Assembly (NCBI GenBank): GCA_938002965.1
Contig: CALKZY010000007.1
Location: 1 to 64,000 of the forward strand
Direction of reading: 5' to 3'
DNA length: 64,000 bases
Source of the DNA: an uncultured Acidimicrobiales bacterium
Lineage (GTDB): Bacteria; Actinomycetota; Acidimicrobiia; Acidimicrobiales; SZUA-35
Below the pieces are notes generated by a model that was not told where the DNA came from, ran no database searches, and saw only the letters and a program-made list of their open reading frames with translations. Each line of letters opens with the position of its first letter. Position 1 is the first letter of the stretch. A program made the translations under genes and the position numbers. Shown in pieces: positions 43,783 to 52,304 of this stretch.

Positions 43783-44574
43783 ATGTTTACCTGGGGTTCA
43801 AGAAATCTGCTCACCATCGGGCTCTTCGCCTACATCGGTGCCATCATCCACGGCATCTCCACCGGCGGTGGCCTGATCGGTACCTTGAGCATGGGCTACA
43901 AAGGCGGCGTCGGCGACCATGTCGGCTACACCATCCTGATAGGTCTGGCCTTTGTCGCCGTCCTGCTCGGTGTTATGGCAATCGCAACCCGGGAAGGTCA
44001 GTCCGAGGACATGTCGGTGGCCGCCGGTGTCGATCGAGCGCTGGCCGTTCGACCGCCGATGAATCCCACGTACTGGGCGCCGATGGGTGCCTTTGGCGTG
44101 GCCTGTATTGCTCTTGGAGCGGCCGTCAGCCAGGCGTTCCTCATTCTGGGCCTTGTAATTCTCGTGGTGACCGCCATGGAGTGGGCCATGACCGCCTGGT
44201 CGGATCGTGCCACCGGCGATCCGGAGGTCAATTCCGTCATCCGGGCCCGACTCCTTTCACCGTTTGAAGTACCAATGCTGGCCCTGCTCGGAATCGCAGT
44301 CGTCGTTCTGGGTCTCTCTCGTGTCCTTCTGGCCGCACCGTCCAAGACGGCCTCCACGACCATTGTTGTGCTGGTGGCGGCCTCAATCTTCGGCACTGCA
44401 GTTCTCTTCGCGAAGTCCCGAGCTTCCAGGGCGGTCATGTCGGGCGTACTAGCCTTTGGCGCCGTCGCCGTGCTGGCCGGTGGCATCGTGGGCGCGGCGA
44501 TAGGTGAGCGTGAGATCGAACACCACGGCGAAGAGCACAGTGAAGAGCACAGTGAGGAAGAGGGCGAAGGTTAA
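43783..44574 (+). CDS. Polytopic membrane protein of the oxidase operon, His/Glu-rich C-terminus
   Basis: 263 residues with about seven hydrophobic helices. The segment YWAPMGAFGVACIALGAAV...ILVVTAMEWAMTAWSD resembles the short subunit IV (CtaF) of actinobacterial aa3 oxidases. The C-terminal 22 residues are almost only Glu, His, Ser and Gly (EHHGEEHSEEHSEEEGEG), a possible copper- or other metal-binding tail. Its stop overlaps the coxB ATG by one base (TAATG). The role is inferred to be an accessory subunit or assembly factor; the family is not certain. Confidence 0.65.
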   Translation: MFTWGSRNLLTIGLFAYIGAIIHGISTGGGLIGTLSMGYKGGVGDHVGYTILIGLAFVAVLLGVMAIATREGQSEDMSVAAGVDRALAVRPPMNPTYWAPMGAFGVACIALGAAVSQAFLILGLVILVVTAMEWAMTAWSDRATGDPEVNSVIRARLLSPFEVPMLALLGIAVVVLGLSRVLLAAPSKTASTTIVVLVAASIFGTAVLFAKSRASRAVMSGVLAFGAVAVLAGGIVGAAIGEREIEHHGEEHSEEHSEEEGEG

Positions 44575-45896
44575 TGTCGACGACGAAAACCAGAAAGCGC
44601 AGCTTCATGCCCCGCAGCCTGTTCAGTAGAGCTCTGCCCATTGCCGGTGTAGCTCTCGTCTTGTCGGCCTGCGCCGACGACAAGCCGCTCAACACCTTCG
44701 AGCCCCGCGGTCCCAGGGCCCAGATGCTCTACGACCTGATGTTCGAGTCCGGCACGTGGTACGTGATGGGCATCGTCTTTGTGCTGGTGACCTTTGGTGG
44801 CATCTTCGTTGTCATCAAGAATCGGGTCGACCCCGAAACCTACGACCCGAACGACCTACCGGTCCAGACTCACGGCAACATTACTCTTGAGGTGGCTTGG
44901 ACCATTCTGCCAGCCGTCGTGCTGGCCATCATTTCGGTGTTTGTCGTCCAGACCATCTTCGAGCTTGAAGAAGAGAACGAGCCCGGTGAGTTGGACGTCA
45001 TGGTCATCGGTCAGCAGTGGTGGTGGGAATACCGCTACGACGTTGACGGAGACGGCTTCTTTGCCGACGCCAATGGTGACGGCGTGGTCGATGACGCCGA
45101 CCAGGAACTTCCTCTTGAGATCGCGCTCGACCCCGACGACGTCGTGACCGCCACGGAGATGGTGATCCCCGCTGGCGAGCAGGTCGACTTGGTGCTGACA
45201 TCACGAGATGTCATCCACTCGTTCTGGATCCCCCGCCTGAACGGTAAGCGCGACACCGTCCCCGGGCGTTGGCACACCTGGTCACTGGAAGCCGACGACC
45301 CAGGCAAGTTCACCGGCTGGTGCACCGAATATTGCGGTCTGTCACACGCCCGCATGCGGATGTCGGTTATCGCTCTTGAACCGGCCGAGTTCGATGCCTG
45401 GCTGGCCAAGCAACAGGAGCAGGCTGAGGTCCCGACCGACCCGGACGCGTTGGCCGGTCGAGAGATCTTCGCCAATCAGTGCGTCAGCTGCCACATCATC
45501 GACGATGGCGAGTTCGAATATCCCGAGAACTTCGCTGAGACCGTTCCACTGGTGTCCCACGTCGCTCCGAACCTGACTCACTTCGCCAGTCGCTCAACCT
45601 ACGCTGGCGGCATCTTCGGCACCTACGCCGGACCGGGCACCGATCCCGACGATGATGCGCTGGACGTCTCGATCTACAACCAGCTCAGTGAGCTGTCGCA
45701 GAACCCGGATTCCCCCGACGACTACCGGTGGAATTCGGCCGAATTGAAGCGCTGGGTTGCCAACGCACCCGGCCAGAAGGCCATGGCCTCCGATTTGAAC
45801 CCGGAGACCGGTCTGGGACGTGGCATGCTGCCCTTCCCACAACTATCCGACGAAGAACTCGACCAGGTTGTCGCCTACCTGGCGACACTCGACTGA
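44574..45896 (+). CDS. ctaC: Cytochrome c oxidase subunit II with fused cytochrome c domain (caa3 type)
   Basis: 440 residues. A signal with lipobox-like LVLSAC (Cys33) precedes two helices. The CuA centre is intact: His215 in VIHSFW, then Cys250, Cys254, His258 and Met261 in WCTEYCGLSHARM. A C-terminal cytochrome c domain carries CVSCH (Cys303, Cys306, His307) and a Met near GRGMLPFP. Electrons pass from cytochrome c to CuA and on to subunit I. Between WWWEYRY and the rest of the CuA domain lies an extra acidic stretch (from Asp156, DVDGDGFFADANGDGVVDDAD) that looks like a calcium-binding loop pair. Confidence 0.94.
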   Translation: MSTTKTRKRSFMPRSLFSRALPIAGVALVLSACADDKPLNTFEPRGPRAQMLYDLMFESGTWYVMGIVFVLVTFGGIFVVIKNRVDPETYDPNDLPVQTHGNITLEVAWTILPAVVLAIISVFVVQTIFELEEENEPGELDVMVIGQQWWWEYRYDVDGDGFFADANGDGVVDDADQELPLEIALDPDDVVTATEMVIPAGEQVDLVLTSRDVIHSFWIPRLNGKRDTVPGRWHTWSLEADDPGKFTGWCTEYCGLSHARMRMSVIALEPAEFDAWLAKQQEQAEVPTDPDALAGREIFANQCVSCHIIDDGEFEYPENFAETVPLVSHVAPNLTHFASRSTYAGGIFGTYAGPGTDPDDDALDVSIYNQLSELSQNPDSPDDYRWNSAELKRWVANAPGQKAMASDLNPETGLGRGMLPFPQLSDEELDQVVAYLATLD

Positions 45897-45914
45897 CCAG
45901 GAGCCGTCTGACTC

Positions 45915-47870
45915 ATGGCCATGATGGAAGAACCTCTAGCGCTTCCGAGCGGGACAGTGGCCCGTTCACGCCCGCTGGGCGCCTTTAGCCGACCCCGTGA
46001 GACCTCTGGTCTTGTCACGTGGCTCACAACTGTCGATCACAAGAAGATCGGCATCATGTACGGTGCGGCCGCCCTCTTCTTCTTGATCATCGGTGGCGTA
46101 GCCGCCCTGATGATTCGAGTCCAGCTGGCGGTCCCGGACTCCGAATTCCTCTCAGCCGAGTTCTACAACCAGGTCTTCACCATGCACGGCACAGTGATGG
46201 TCTTCCTGGTGGTGATGCCAATCGGTGCGGCCTTCGCCAACTATCTGATGCCCCTTCAAGTCGGGGCCAGAGACGTGGCCTTCCCCCGAATAAACGCCTT
46301 CAGTTTCTGGGTGTTCTTCTTTGGCGGGTTGATGCTGAACACCAGCTGGTTCCTCGGCGGTGGCGCCGACGGCGGCTGGTTCAACTACGCCCCGAACAAC
46401 GGCATCGCCTTTTCACCGTCAAACGGCATTGACTTCTGGAACATCGGTTTGTTCATCGCTGGTATCGGCTCTCTGACCGGTTCGGTCAACCTGATCACCA
46501 CCGTGTTGAACATGCGAGCCCCCGGCATGTCGATGATGAAGACACCGGTCTTTACCTGGATGACCTTGGTCACCCAGTTCCTCCTGCTTCTGGCCATCCC
46601 GGTCTTGACTGTGGCCCAGATTCTGCTCGCCTCGGACCGCTTGTTCGGTGCCAACTTCTTCAACGTCGAGCAGGGTGCCGATCCGCTCCTGTGGCAGCAC
46701 TTGTTCTGGATCTTCGGGCATCCCGAGGTGTATCTGATGATCCTGCCGGCCTTCGGCATTGTGTCGGAGATCATCCCAACCTTCTCTCGAAAGCCCATCT
46801 TCGGCTACCCGTTCATGGTCTTCTCCGGTGTTGCCATCGGCTTCATGGGCTGGGGCGTGTGGGCTCACCACATGTTCGTGTCCGGTATCGGTCCGCTTTC
46901 GGTCGCCGCCTTCACCGTGGCCACGATGTTCATCGCCGTACCGACCGGTGTGAAAATCCTCAACTGGCTGGCCACCATGTGGGGTGGCAAGATCATCGTC
47001 AACACCGCCATGTTGTTCTCGATCGCCCTGGTGATTCAGTTCACCATTGGCGGACTCTCCGGTGTGTCCCACGCCTTGGCTGCCCATGACACCCAGCAGA
47101 CCGACACCTACTACATCGTGGCTCACTTCCACTACGTACTGTTCGGCGGCGCCTTCTTCGGCTTCATCGGAGGCATGTACTTCTGGTGGCCCAAGGCCTT
47201 CGGCTACATGTTGAGCGAGCGCCTCGGCAAGTTCCAGTTCTGGGGCATGGTCATTGGCTTTAACCTGACCTTCGGCCCCATGCACATTCTGGGCCTACAG
47301 GGAATGCCACGGCGGATGCAGACCTACTCGGAGGCGCACGGCTTCAACACCTGGAACATGGCAGCCACCATTGGTTCGTTCATCCTCGGTGTCAGCACGA
47401 TCCTGATTCTGCTCAACGCCTTCATTTCCTACCGCAAGTGGGTCGCTGCCGGCCGTCCAAATGTGGGAGCCGATCCATGGGACGCTCGTACATTGGAATG
47501 GTCAATTCAGTCACCGGCTCCTGATCACAACTTTGATCACGATCCGGTCGTGAGTTCACTCGACGACTTCTGGCACCGCAAGTACCAGAAGGACGAAAAC
47601 GGCGTTCTCAAGCAGGTGGCTACCGGTGACGAGATCGCACAGGTCGGCAACGGCGAAGGCGTTCACCTTCCGGCACCTTCGTACTGGCCAATCGTGTTGG
47701 CAGGATCTATCCCGATTATCGGTTATGGCGTCATCTACACCCTGTGGCTGGTAATTCCTGGCGCTGTGTTGATGATGACCGCCCTTTACGGCTGGGCTCT
47801 CGAGCCTGCCGACGACTTGGACATCGACGATCATCACGATGATCACGTCAAGGAACTGGAGCACGTCTGA
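45915..47870 (+). CDS. ctaD: Cytochrome c oxidase subunit I (catalytic)
   Basis: 651 residues. All six His ligands are present: His91 (TMHGTVMVF) and His406 for heme a, His404 for heme a3, and His269, His318 and His319 for CuB; Tyr273 of GHPEVY can form the His-Tyr cross-link. GHPEVYLMILP and VAHFHYVLFGG are canonical for type A proton-pumping oxidases. It reduces oxygen to water at the inner binuclear centre. An additional hydrophobic segment pair near the C-terminus (YWPIVLAGSIPIIGYGVIYTL) precedes an acidic His-rich tail. Stop and ctaE start overlap (TGATG). Confidence 0.97.
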   Translation: MAMMEEPLALPSGTVARSRPLGAFSRPRETSGLVTWLTTVDHKKIGIMYGAAALFFLIIGGVAALMIRVQLAVPDSEFLSAEFYNQVFTMHGTVMVFLVVMPIGAAFANYLMPLQVGARDVAFPRINAFSFWVFFFGGLMLNTSWFLGGGADGGWFNYAPNNGIAFSPSNGIDFWNIGLFIAGIGSLTGSVNLITTVLNMRAPGMSMMKTPVFTWMTLVTQFLLLLAIPVLTVAQILLASDRLFGANFFNVEQGADPLLWQHLFWIFGHPEVYLMILPAFGIVSEIIPTFSRKPIFGYPFMVFSGVAIGFMGWGVWAHHMFVSGIGPLSVAAFTVATMFIAVPTGVKILNWLATMWGGKIIVNTAMLFSIALVIQFTIGGLSGVSHALAAHDTQQTDTYYIVAHFHYVLFGGAFFGFIGGMYFWWPKAFGYMLSERLGKFQFWGMVIGFNLTFGPMHILGLQGMPRRMQTYSEAHGFNTWNMAATIGSFILGVSTILILLNAFISYRKWVAAGRPNVGADPWDARTLEWSIQSPAPDHNFDHDPVVSSLDDFWHRKYQKDENGVLKQVATGDEIAQVGNGEGVHLPAPSYWPIVLAGSIPIIGYGVIYTLWLVIPGAVLMMTALYGWALEPADDLDIDDHHDDHVKELEHV

Positions 47871-48604
47871 TGACTGACACCACAGATTCCGTGTTGACAG
47901 GCAATCGAGTTACGGCCGAGGAGCTGCACGAGCACGCACCGGCCACTGATAGCCACGACGACCATGGTGGCCATCACACCAGCCTTGGCCTATCCAACAT
48001 GAAGCTGGCCATGTGGCTCTTCCTCGGTTCGGAATGCCTGTTGTTCGGCGCTCTAATCTCCACCTTCTTGTTGTCCAAGGCCCGGTTCATGACCGAGCTG
48101 TTGGCTGGGAACCCGAAGGTTCTGGAGACCATCCCGGCCGGTATCGCCGAAGAGTTCATTGAGGCAGGATCGGTCGAGCCGATCTACGACATCCCGTTTA
48201 CCTCTGGTTCATCGTTCATTCTGCTGATGAGTTCGCTGACCATGGTGTTGGCCCACAAAGCGGTCAGCGAAGACGACGACTTTCTCACCAAGGTTTGGCT
48301 CGGAGCGACTGCGCTTCTGGGATCGACGTTCATCGCCGGCCAGGTCTACGAGTTCACCGTCTTCTATCGTGAGGGCATAGAGTACGGCACGAGCCTGTAT
48401 GGCTCGGCCTTCTACACGCTGACTGGCTTCCACGGTGTTCACGTCACCGGCGGCATCTTGATGTTGCTGTCGCTTCTGGTTCTCGCCTTTAAGGGCAAGA
48501 TGAATTCCGACCGGGCGGAAACAGTCGAACTGGTCGGCCTGTACTGGCACTTCGTTGACATTGTGTGGGTGCTGATCTTCACGATCGTCTACCTGATCCC
48601 GTAG
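47870..48604 (+). CDS. ctaE: Cytochrome c oxidase subunit III
   Basis: 244 residues with about five to seven helices. Family segments: GLSNMKLAMWLFLGSECLLFGALIS with the conserved Glu, the large loop ending in FTSGSSFILLMSSLTMVLA, GSAFYTLTGFHGVHVTGGI and VGLYWHFVDIVWVLIFTIVYLIP. The N-terminus is His/Asp-rich (HDDHGGHH). It stabilises subunit I and supports proton uptake. Translationally coupled to ctaD by a 1-base overlap. Confidence 0.95.
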   Translation: MTDTTDSVLTGNRVTAEELHEHAPATDSHDDHGGHHTSLGLSNMKLAMWLFLGSECLLFGALISTFLLSKARFMTELLAGNPKVLETIPAGIAEEFIEAGSVEPIYDIPFTSGSSFILLMSSLTMVLAHKAVSEDDDFLTKVWLGATALLGSTFIAGQVYEFTVFYREGIEYGTSLYGSAFYTLTGFHGVHVTGGILMLLSLLVLAFKGKMNSDRAETVELVGLYWHFVDIVWVLIFTIVYLIP

Positions 48605-48615
48605 GAGTTGAACTG

Positions 48616-48984
48616 ATGGCTGAACAAACAGCAGACGTAGCCGCAGCGGCCGCCCACGGACACGTTGAGTCTGGTGCCCATGATGATCATGGACACCACC
48701 CCACCGAGCGCCACTACTGGATCATTTTCGCCATTCTGGCCGTCCTCACAGCGATCGAGGTCGCCTGGTCGTACCTTGGCTTTGAAGGGATTCAGCTATG
48801 GCTGCCCCTTATGGTGATGATGGTGGCCAAGTTCATTCTGGTGGCTGGCGAGTTCATGCATCTCCGTTTCGACAGGAAGATCGTTAACGGTCGGTTGTTC
48901 ACATGGGCGTTCGCCGGATCGCTGCTTTTGGCTATCGCCGTGTACTTCATCGTGTTCGCTGCATTCGACACGGTCTTCGCCTGA
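48616..48984 (+). CDS. ctaF: Cytochrome c oxidase subunit IV (prokaryotic type)
   Basis: 122 residues from the ATG with AGGAG 8 nt upstream. A His-rich N-terminus (HGHVESGAHDDHGHH) precedes three helices: HYWIIFAILAVLTAIEVAWSY, LPLMVMMVAKFILVAGEFMHL and FTWAFAGSLLLAIAVYFIVF. FMHLRFDRK is typical of the COX4_pro family. It is a small accessory subunit of the aa3 complex. Fourth of the contiguous catalytic subunit genes. Confidence 0.9.
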   Translation: MAEQTADVAAAAAHGHVESGAHDDHGHHPTERHYWIIFAILAVLTAIEVAWSYLGFEGIQLWLPLMVMMVAKFILVAGEFMHLRFDRKIVNGRLFTWAFAGSLLLAIAVYFIVFAAFDTVFA

Positions 48985-49037
48985 TCCATACGCTCATACT
49001 CAGAGGCGTCCCATCGAGGCGCCGCACTAGCTGACAT

Positions 49038-49052
49038 CCCCGTGAGGCGGGG
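49038..49052 (+). repeat. Small hairpin just before the ctaG-type start
   Basis: CCCCG-TGAGG-CGGGG ends 3 nt before the ATG at 49056 and includes the G-rich stretch that would otherwise act as ribosome site. It could limit translation initiation. Confidence 0.35.
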
Positions 49053-49055
49053 CTT

Positions 49056-49937
49056 ATGACGCCCATCACGCTGCAAGACGTTCCGTTCGAGTTTCACGTC
49101 GAGGTGTGGGCCCTCACGATCGGGGCCATCGCCATAGGCCTGTACGTCTGGCGGGTTCTGCAACCCAAAGCGGTCGCCGCCGGTTACGAGCCGACTACCC
49201 GCAAGCAGGCCCTGTTGTTCGTGGCGGCTGTGGCCTCCATGTGGGTGATGTCGGACTGGCCGATTCACGAGATCGCTGAGGGGTACCTGTACTTCGTCCA
49301 CATGATTCAGCACTTGTTCCTGTCGATGCTGATTCCGGCTTTGTACCTGATGGCCACACCTCGCTGGCTTTTCGAGCTGGTTCTCACCCCAAATTCACGG
49401 GCATGGAAGTTGCTGAGGGGTGGCTCGCGGCCGCTTTTTGCCGGGATCACCTTCAACGCTCTGACCGTGCTTTTGCATTGGTCGGTGCTGGTGCGACTCT
49501 CGTTCGAGAGTGGCTTGCTGCACTTCGCCTTACATCTACTGATCTTTGCCGCTGGCATGTTGATGTGGATGCCCATCTTGTCTCCGGTTGCCGAGTGGCG
49601 CATTCAGCCGCTTCCGCAGTGCATCTATCTGTTCCTCATGTCGATCGTGCCTACCGTCCCTAGCGGATGGCTTATCTTCGCTCAGGACGTTGTCTACCGC
49701 CACTACGACACCCCCGAGCGCCTGTGGGGAATCGATGTTCTGGTCGACCAGACGGCTGCCGGTGTGGTCATGAAGTTGGTCGGAGGATTCTTCCTGTGGG
49801 GCGTCATCTTTGCCATCTTCATCCGTTGGGCCTACAGCGAGATGTTGGCCGATGAGCAGCAGCGTGAAGATCGATTGACCTACGACGACGTGGCCACCCA
49901 CTTCGAGCGTACGCCCGCCCCTGTCGAGCCGAAGTAG
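49056..49937 (+). CDS. ctaG: Cytochrome c oxidase assembly protein, caa3_CtaG family
   Basis: 293 residues, about seven helices. Recognisable segments are MSDWPIHEIAEGYLYFVHMIQHLFLSMLIPALYLMATPRWL, LHFALHLLIFAAGMLMWMPILSP and GWLIFAQDVVYRHYDTPERLWGIDVLVDQTAAGVVMKLVGGFFLW. The conserved His residues on the second and fifth helices suggest copper or heme handling. CtaG-type proteins are needed to build active caa3 oxidase, probably delivering copper to CuB. It closes the oxidase cluster, 71 bases after ctaF. Confidence 0.9.
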   Translation: MTPITLQDVPFEFHVEVWALTIGAIAIGLYVWRVLQPKAVAAGYEPTTRKQALLFVAAVASMWVMSDWPIHEIAEGYLYFVHMIQHLFLSMLIPALYLMATPRWLFELVLTPNSRAWKLLRGGSRPLFAGITFNALTVLLHWSVLVRLSFESGLLHFALHLLIFAAGMLMWMPILSPVAEWRIQPLPQCIYLFLMSIVPTVPSGWLIFAQDVVYRHYDTPERLWGIDVLVDQTAAGVVMKLVGGFFLWGVIFAIFIRWAYSEMLADEQQREDRLTYDDVATHFERTPAPVEPK

Positions 49938-49947
49938 GCCGCACGCT

Positions 49948-50607
49948 ATGGGTCAGCCTCACCCAATCAACCCGGTGGACGTCGGCACTATGAGAGCCGA
50001 GTATGAGGCCTCTGGCATCGAGCCGGAGGATCTTCATGACGATCCTGTGGCTCAGTTCGAAGTGTGGCTGGTCGATGCAATTAATGCTGGTCTGACCGAA
50101 CCCAACGCCATGGTTTTGGCCACCGTCGACGACGAGGGCCAACCGTGGAGCCGGTGGGTTCTGTTGAAGGACTATGACGGTCGCGGCTTCACGTTCTACA
50201 CCAACTACGGGAGCTTCAAGTCAACCCATCTGAACGCCAACCCGGTGGCGTCGCTCTCATTCGGCTGGCTCGACCTTAGACGCCAGGTCACGGTTGCCGG
50301 TTCGGTTGAGCGGGTGAACGATGCCGAGTCGGATTCCTACTGGAATGTCCGGCCACGGGGTTCCCAATTGGGTGGCTGGGCCTCAAACCAAAGTCAGGGA
50401 ATAGCCGACAGGGCGAGCCTGGACGACAGCTACGCCGAGGCCGATCGAGCTCACCCAGGGCCGGTCCCGAGACCACCACACTGGGGCGGTTGGCGAGTCG
50501 TTCCCCACACCGTCGAGTTCTGGCAGGGTCGGGTCAACCGACTGCACGACCGGGTTCGTTATGAGGTGGACGGTAACGGCTGGACCCGCCGCCGGCTCGC
50601 CCCCTGA
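49948..50607 (+). CDS. pdxH: Pyridoxamine 5'-phosphate oxidase
   Basis: 219 residues. The FMN-binding split-barrel motifs are clear: EPNAMVLATVDDEGQPWSRWVLLKDYDGRGFTFYTNYGSFKSTHLNANP, VERVNDAESDSYWNVRPRGSQLGGWASNQSQ and the C-terminal VEFWQGRVNRLHDRVRYE with the substrate-binding Arg residues. It oxidises pyridoxine or pyridoxamine phosphate to pyridoxal phosphate, the vitamin B6 cofactor. It starts only 10 bases after the ctaG stop and may be read from the same transcript. Confidence 0.95.
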   Translation: MGQPHPINPVDVGTMRAEYEASGIEPEDLHDDPVAQFEVWLVDAINAGLTEPNAMVLATVDDEGQPWSRWVLLKDYDGRGFTFYTNYGSFKSTHLNANPVASLSFGWLDLRRQVTVAGSVERVNDAESDSYWNVRPRGSQLGGWASNQSQGIADRASLDDSYAEADRAHPGPVPRPPHWGGWRVVPHTVEFWQGRVNRLHDRVRYEVDGNGWTRRRLAP

Positions 50608-50637
50608 CACCGGCCGTCGAAACGGCGTCTACCGGTT

Positions 50638-51576
50638 CTAGAATTCGGCTGCCGGGCCAACGAGATCGGCTCCGGCCATGTGAATGTGGTTCAGGTCCTC
50701 TAGGTCGAGTACCTGTAGATACATGCGTTGAATACCGGCATCGGCGTAGCGTTTCATCTTGGTCAGAATCTCGTCTGGGGTTCCGGCCAGTGCAGTAGTA
50801 CGGAGTTCGTCCGTCTGGCGGCCGATGGCAGCCGCTCGACGATTGATCTCGGCTTCGTTGGTGCCGAGGCACAGCGCCAAGGCCGCCGACCGTACGATCT
50901 CGTCTGGGTCACGACCCATGTCTAGACAGGCCTTCTCGACCCTCTCGATGGCTGATGCCACGTCGTCCAACGGTGTGAAAGCCAGGTTGAAGTCAGCGGC
51001 GTAGGTGGCAGCCAGCTTGGGTGTTCGCGATGCACCCCGGCCGCCGATGATGATGGGAGGGTGGGGTCGCTGGGCTGGTTTGGGTAGCGCCGGGGAGTCA
51101 ACGAACGAGTGAAATTGGCCCTCGTGGTTGAAGGTTTGCCCTTCGGGTGTGTTCCACAAGCCATGGACTTGCTCCAGGGTTTCCTCCAGCAGGTCAAAGC
51201 GGCCCCCTAGCGCCGGAAAGTCCAGACCATAGGCGCGGTGTTCCGCTTCAAACCAGCCGGCTCCGATTCCGAAGTCGACTCTGCCTCCGCTCATAGCATC
51301 GACTTGGGCCACGGTGATGGCCAGAGGACCGGGGGAGTAGAACGTGACAGGGCTTACTAGCGTACCCAACCGGATGTGGTCGGTTTCTCGGGCGAGGCCG
51401 GCCAATGTCACCCAGGCGTGCGAGGGGCCGGGAAGGCCGTCGACATCGCCCATCTTGAGGTAGTGGTCTGATCGAAAGAACCCGGCGAACCCTGCCGTCT
51501 CGGTAGCCTGGGCCACTGCCAGCAAATCTTCGTACGATGCGCCCTGCTGCGGTTCAGTAAAGATACGTAGCTCCAC
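50638..51576 (-). CDS. Luciferase-like (LLM) F420-type oxidoreductase
   Basis: 312 residues of the bacterial luciferase-like TIM barrel. Features are ELRIFTEPQQGASYEDLLAVAQATE, AGFFRSDHYLKMGDVDGLPGPSHAWVTLAGLARETDHIRLGTLVSPVTFYSP, and GGRVDFGIGAGWFEAEHRAYG, the pattern of F420-dependent enzymes in Actinobacteria. Cofactor F420 or FMN is therefore expected; the substrate is unknown. The GTG start has TACGGT 7 nt upstream. It converges on pdxH. Confidence 0.87.
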   Translation of the reverse strand: MELRIFTEPQQGASYEDLLAVAQATETAGFAGFFRSDHYLKMGDVDGLPGPSHAWVTLAGLARETDHIRLGTLVSPVTFYSPGPLAITVAQVDAMSGGRVDFGIGAGWFEAEHRAYGLDFPALGGRFDLLEETLEQVHGLWNTPEGQTFNHEGQFHSFVDSPALPKPAQRPHPPIIIGGRGASRTPKLAATYAADFNLAFTPLDDVASAIERVEKACLDMGRDPDEIVRSAALALCLGTNEAEINRRAAAIGRQTDELRTTALAGTPDEILTKMKRYADAGIQRMYLQVLDLEDLNHIHMAGADLVGPAAEF

Positions 51577-51640
51577 CCGTCGTACCGTAGCTCACTGCTT
51601 GAAGCTGCGTCTCATCTCCCGAGAATTCGACGTCTGTCGG

Positions 51641-52279
51641 CTAGAGAGCCCACGTCAGGGCTGCTTTGGCCAAACCCTCGATTAGTTGGTGGAGGTGGGG
51701 GAAGGTCAACGAGGCGTCTGAAGACCTCGGCCAATAGTCGACCAACGGTGTTAGACCCCTGACCCGAGGCGGGAGCTCAAGCTGCATTCCCCCTCCGGAC
51801 GTGAGGTTGCAAGGGTTCTTGGGGTGCAGCCCTCTGAGTTTCTTCGGTATCTGTTCGACGTCGTCCACCGTGCGATAGGCCGGCAGAGCATCACGCAGAC
51901 AGCCGGCGACATGGCCGGCTAGTGTCCGGTTGGCGCCGCCACACAGCAGCGACGTGTACATTCCCCGACGGCCGTACCCGTGGACCGTTACCACCACGTC
52001 ACAGTGATCGATGAATGTGGCGAAGCGGTCGGACACCGCAGGGTCGATCTTGGTCGACGAGATGTGGTGGTGCATATCGATCGGCTGCACGACACCGTAG
52101 TAGGAGGCTCCCGCCAGCTTGGCCGCCCCGGCGGCAATCAGTTCCGTTCGCCGTTCAAGATTGCCGCCGTGGTAGGCGGTAAATCCGAATCGGCTACGAA
52201 GCTCAAGTTCTTCGGTGACCTCCGGCAACGCCAACAGGTCCGAGAAGGTGAACGACGCTGGAAGAGTGGATGTGACCAC
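51641..52279 (-). CDS. Poly-gamma-glutamate hydrolase-like zinc enzyme
   Basis: 212 residues from the GTG at 52279. The segments FGFTAYHGGNLERRTELIA, GASYYGVVQPIDMHHHISST and CDVVVTVHGYGRRGMYTSLLCGGAN resemble the poly-gamma-glutamate hydrolase family (PF05908), with His residues in HGGN, HHHISST and VHGYG as zinc ligands. Such enzymes, known from phages and bacteria, cut gamma-linked glutamate polymers. No signal peptide is seen, so an intracellular substrate is possible. TACGCT 6 nt before the GTG supports this shorter start; a longer frame reaches 52396 but overlaps ccdA. Confidence 0.75.
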   Translation of the reverse strand: MVTSTLPASFTFSDLLALPEVTEELELRSRFGFTAYHGGNLERRTELIAAGAAKLAGASYYGVVQPIDMHHHISSTKIDPAVSDRFATFIDHCDVVVTVHGYGRRGMYTSLLCGGANRTLAGHVAGCLRDALPAYRTVDDVEQIPKKLRGLHPKNPCNLTSGGGMQLELPPRVRGLTPLVDYWPRSSDASLTFPHLHQLIEGLAKAALTWAL

Positions 52280-52291
52280 TCTTCCAGCGTA
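52280..52291 (-). promoter_or_regulatory. Leaderless promoter -10 of the PGA-hydrolase-like gene
   Basis: TACGCT (52291-52286 on the minus strand), 6 nt, then the GTG at 52279. It sits 13 bases past the ccdA stop. Confidence 0.5.
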
Positions 52292-52304
52292 GTTGAAAGG
52301 CCTA

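Noticed and set aside
46419..47285. 288-codon open frame opposite ctaD
   Set aside because: It is antisense to a strongly conserved gene, has a His/Gly-rich unnatural composition and no ribosome site; it is a by-product of codon bias.
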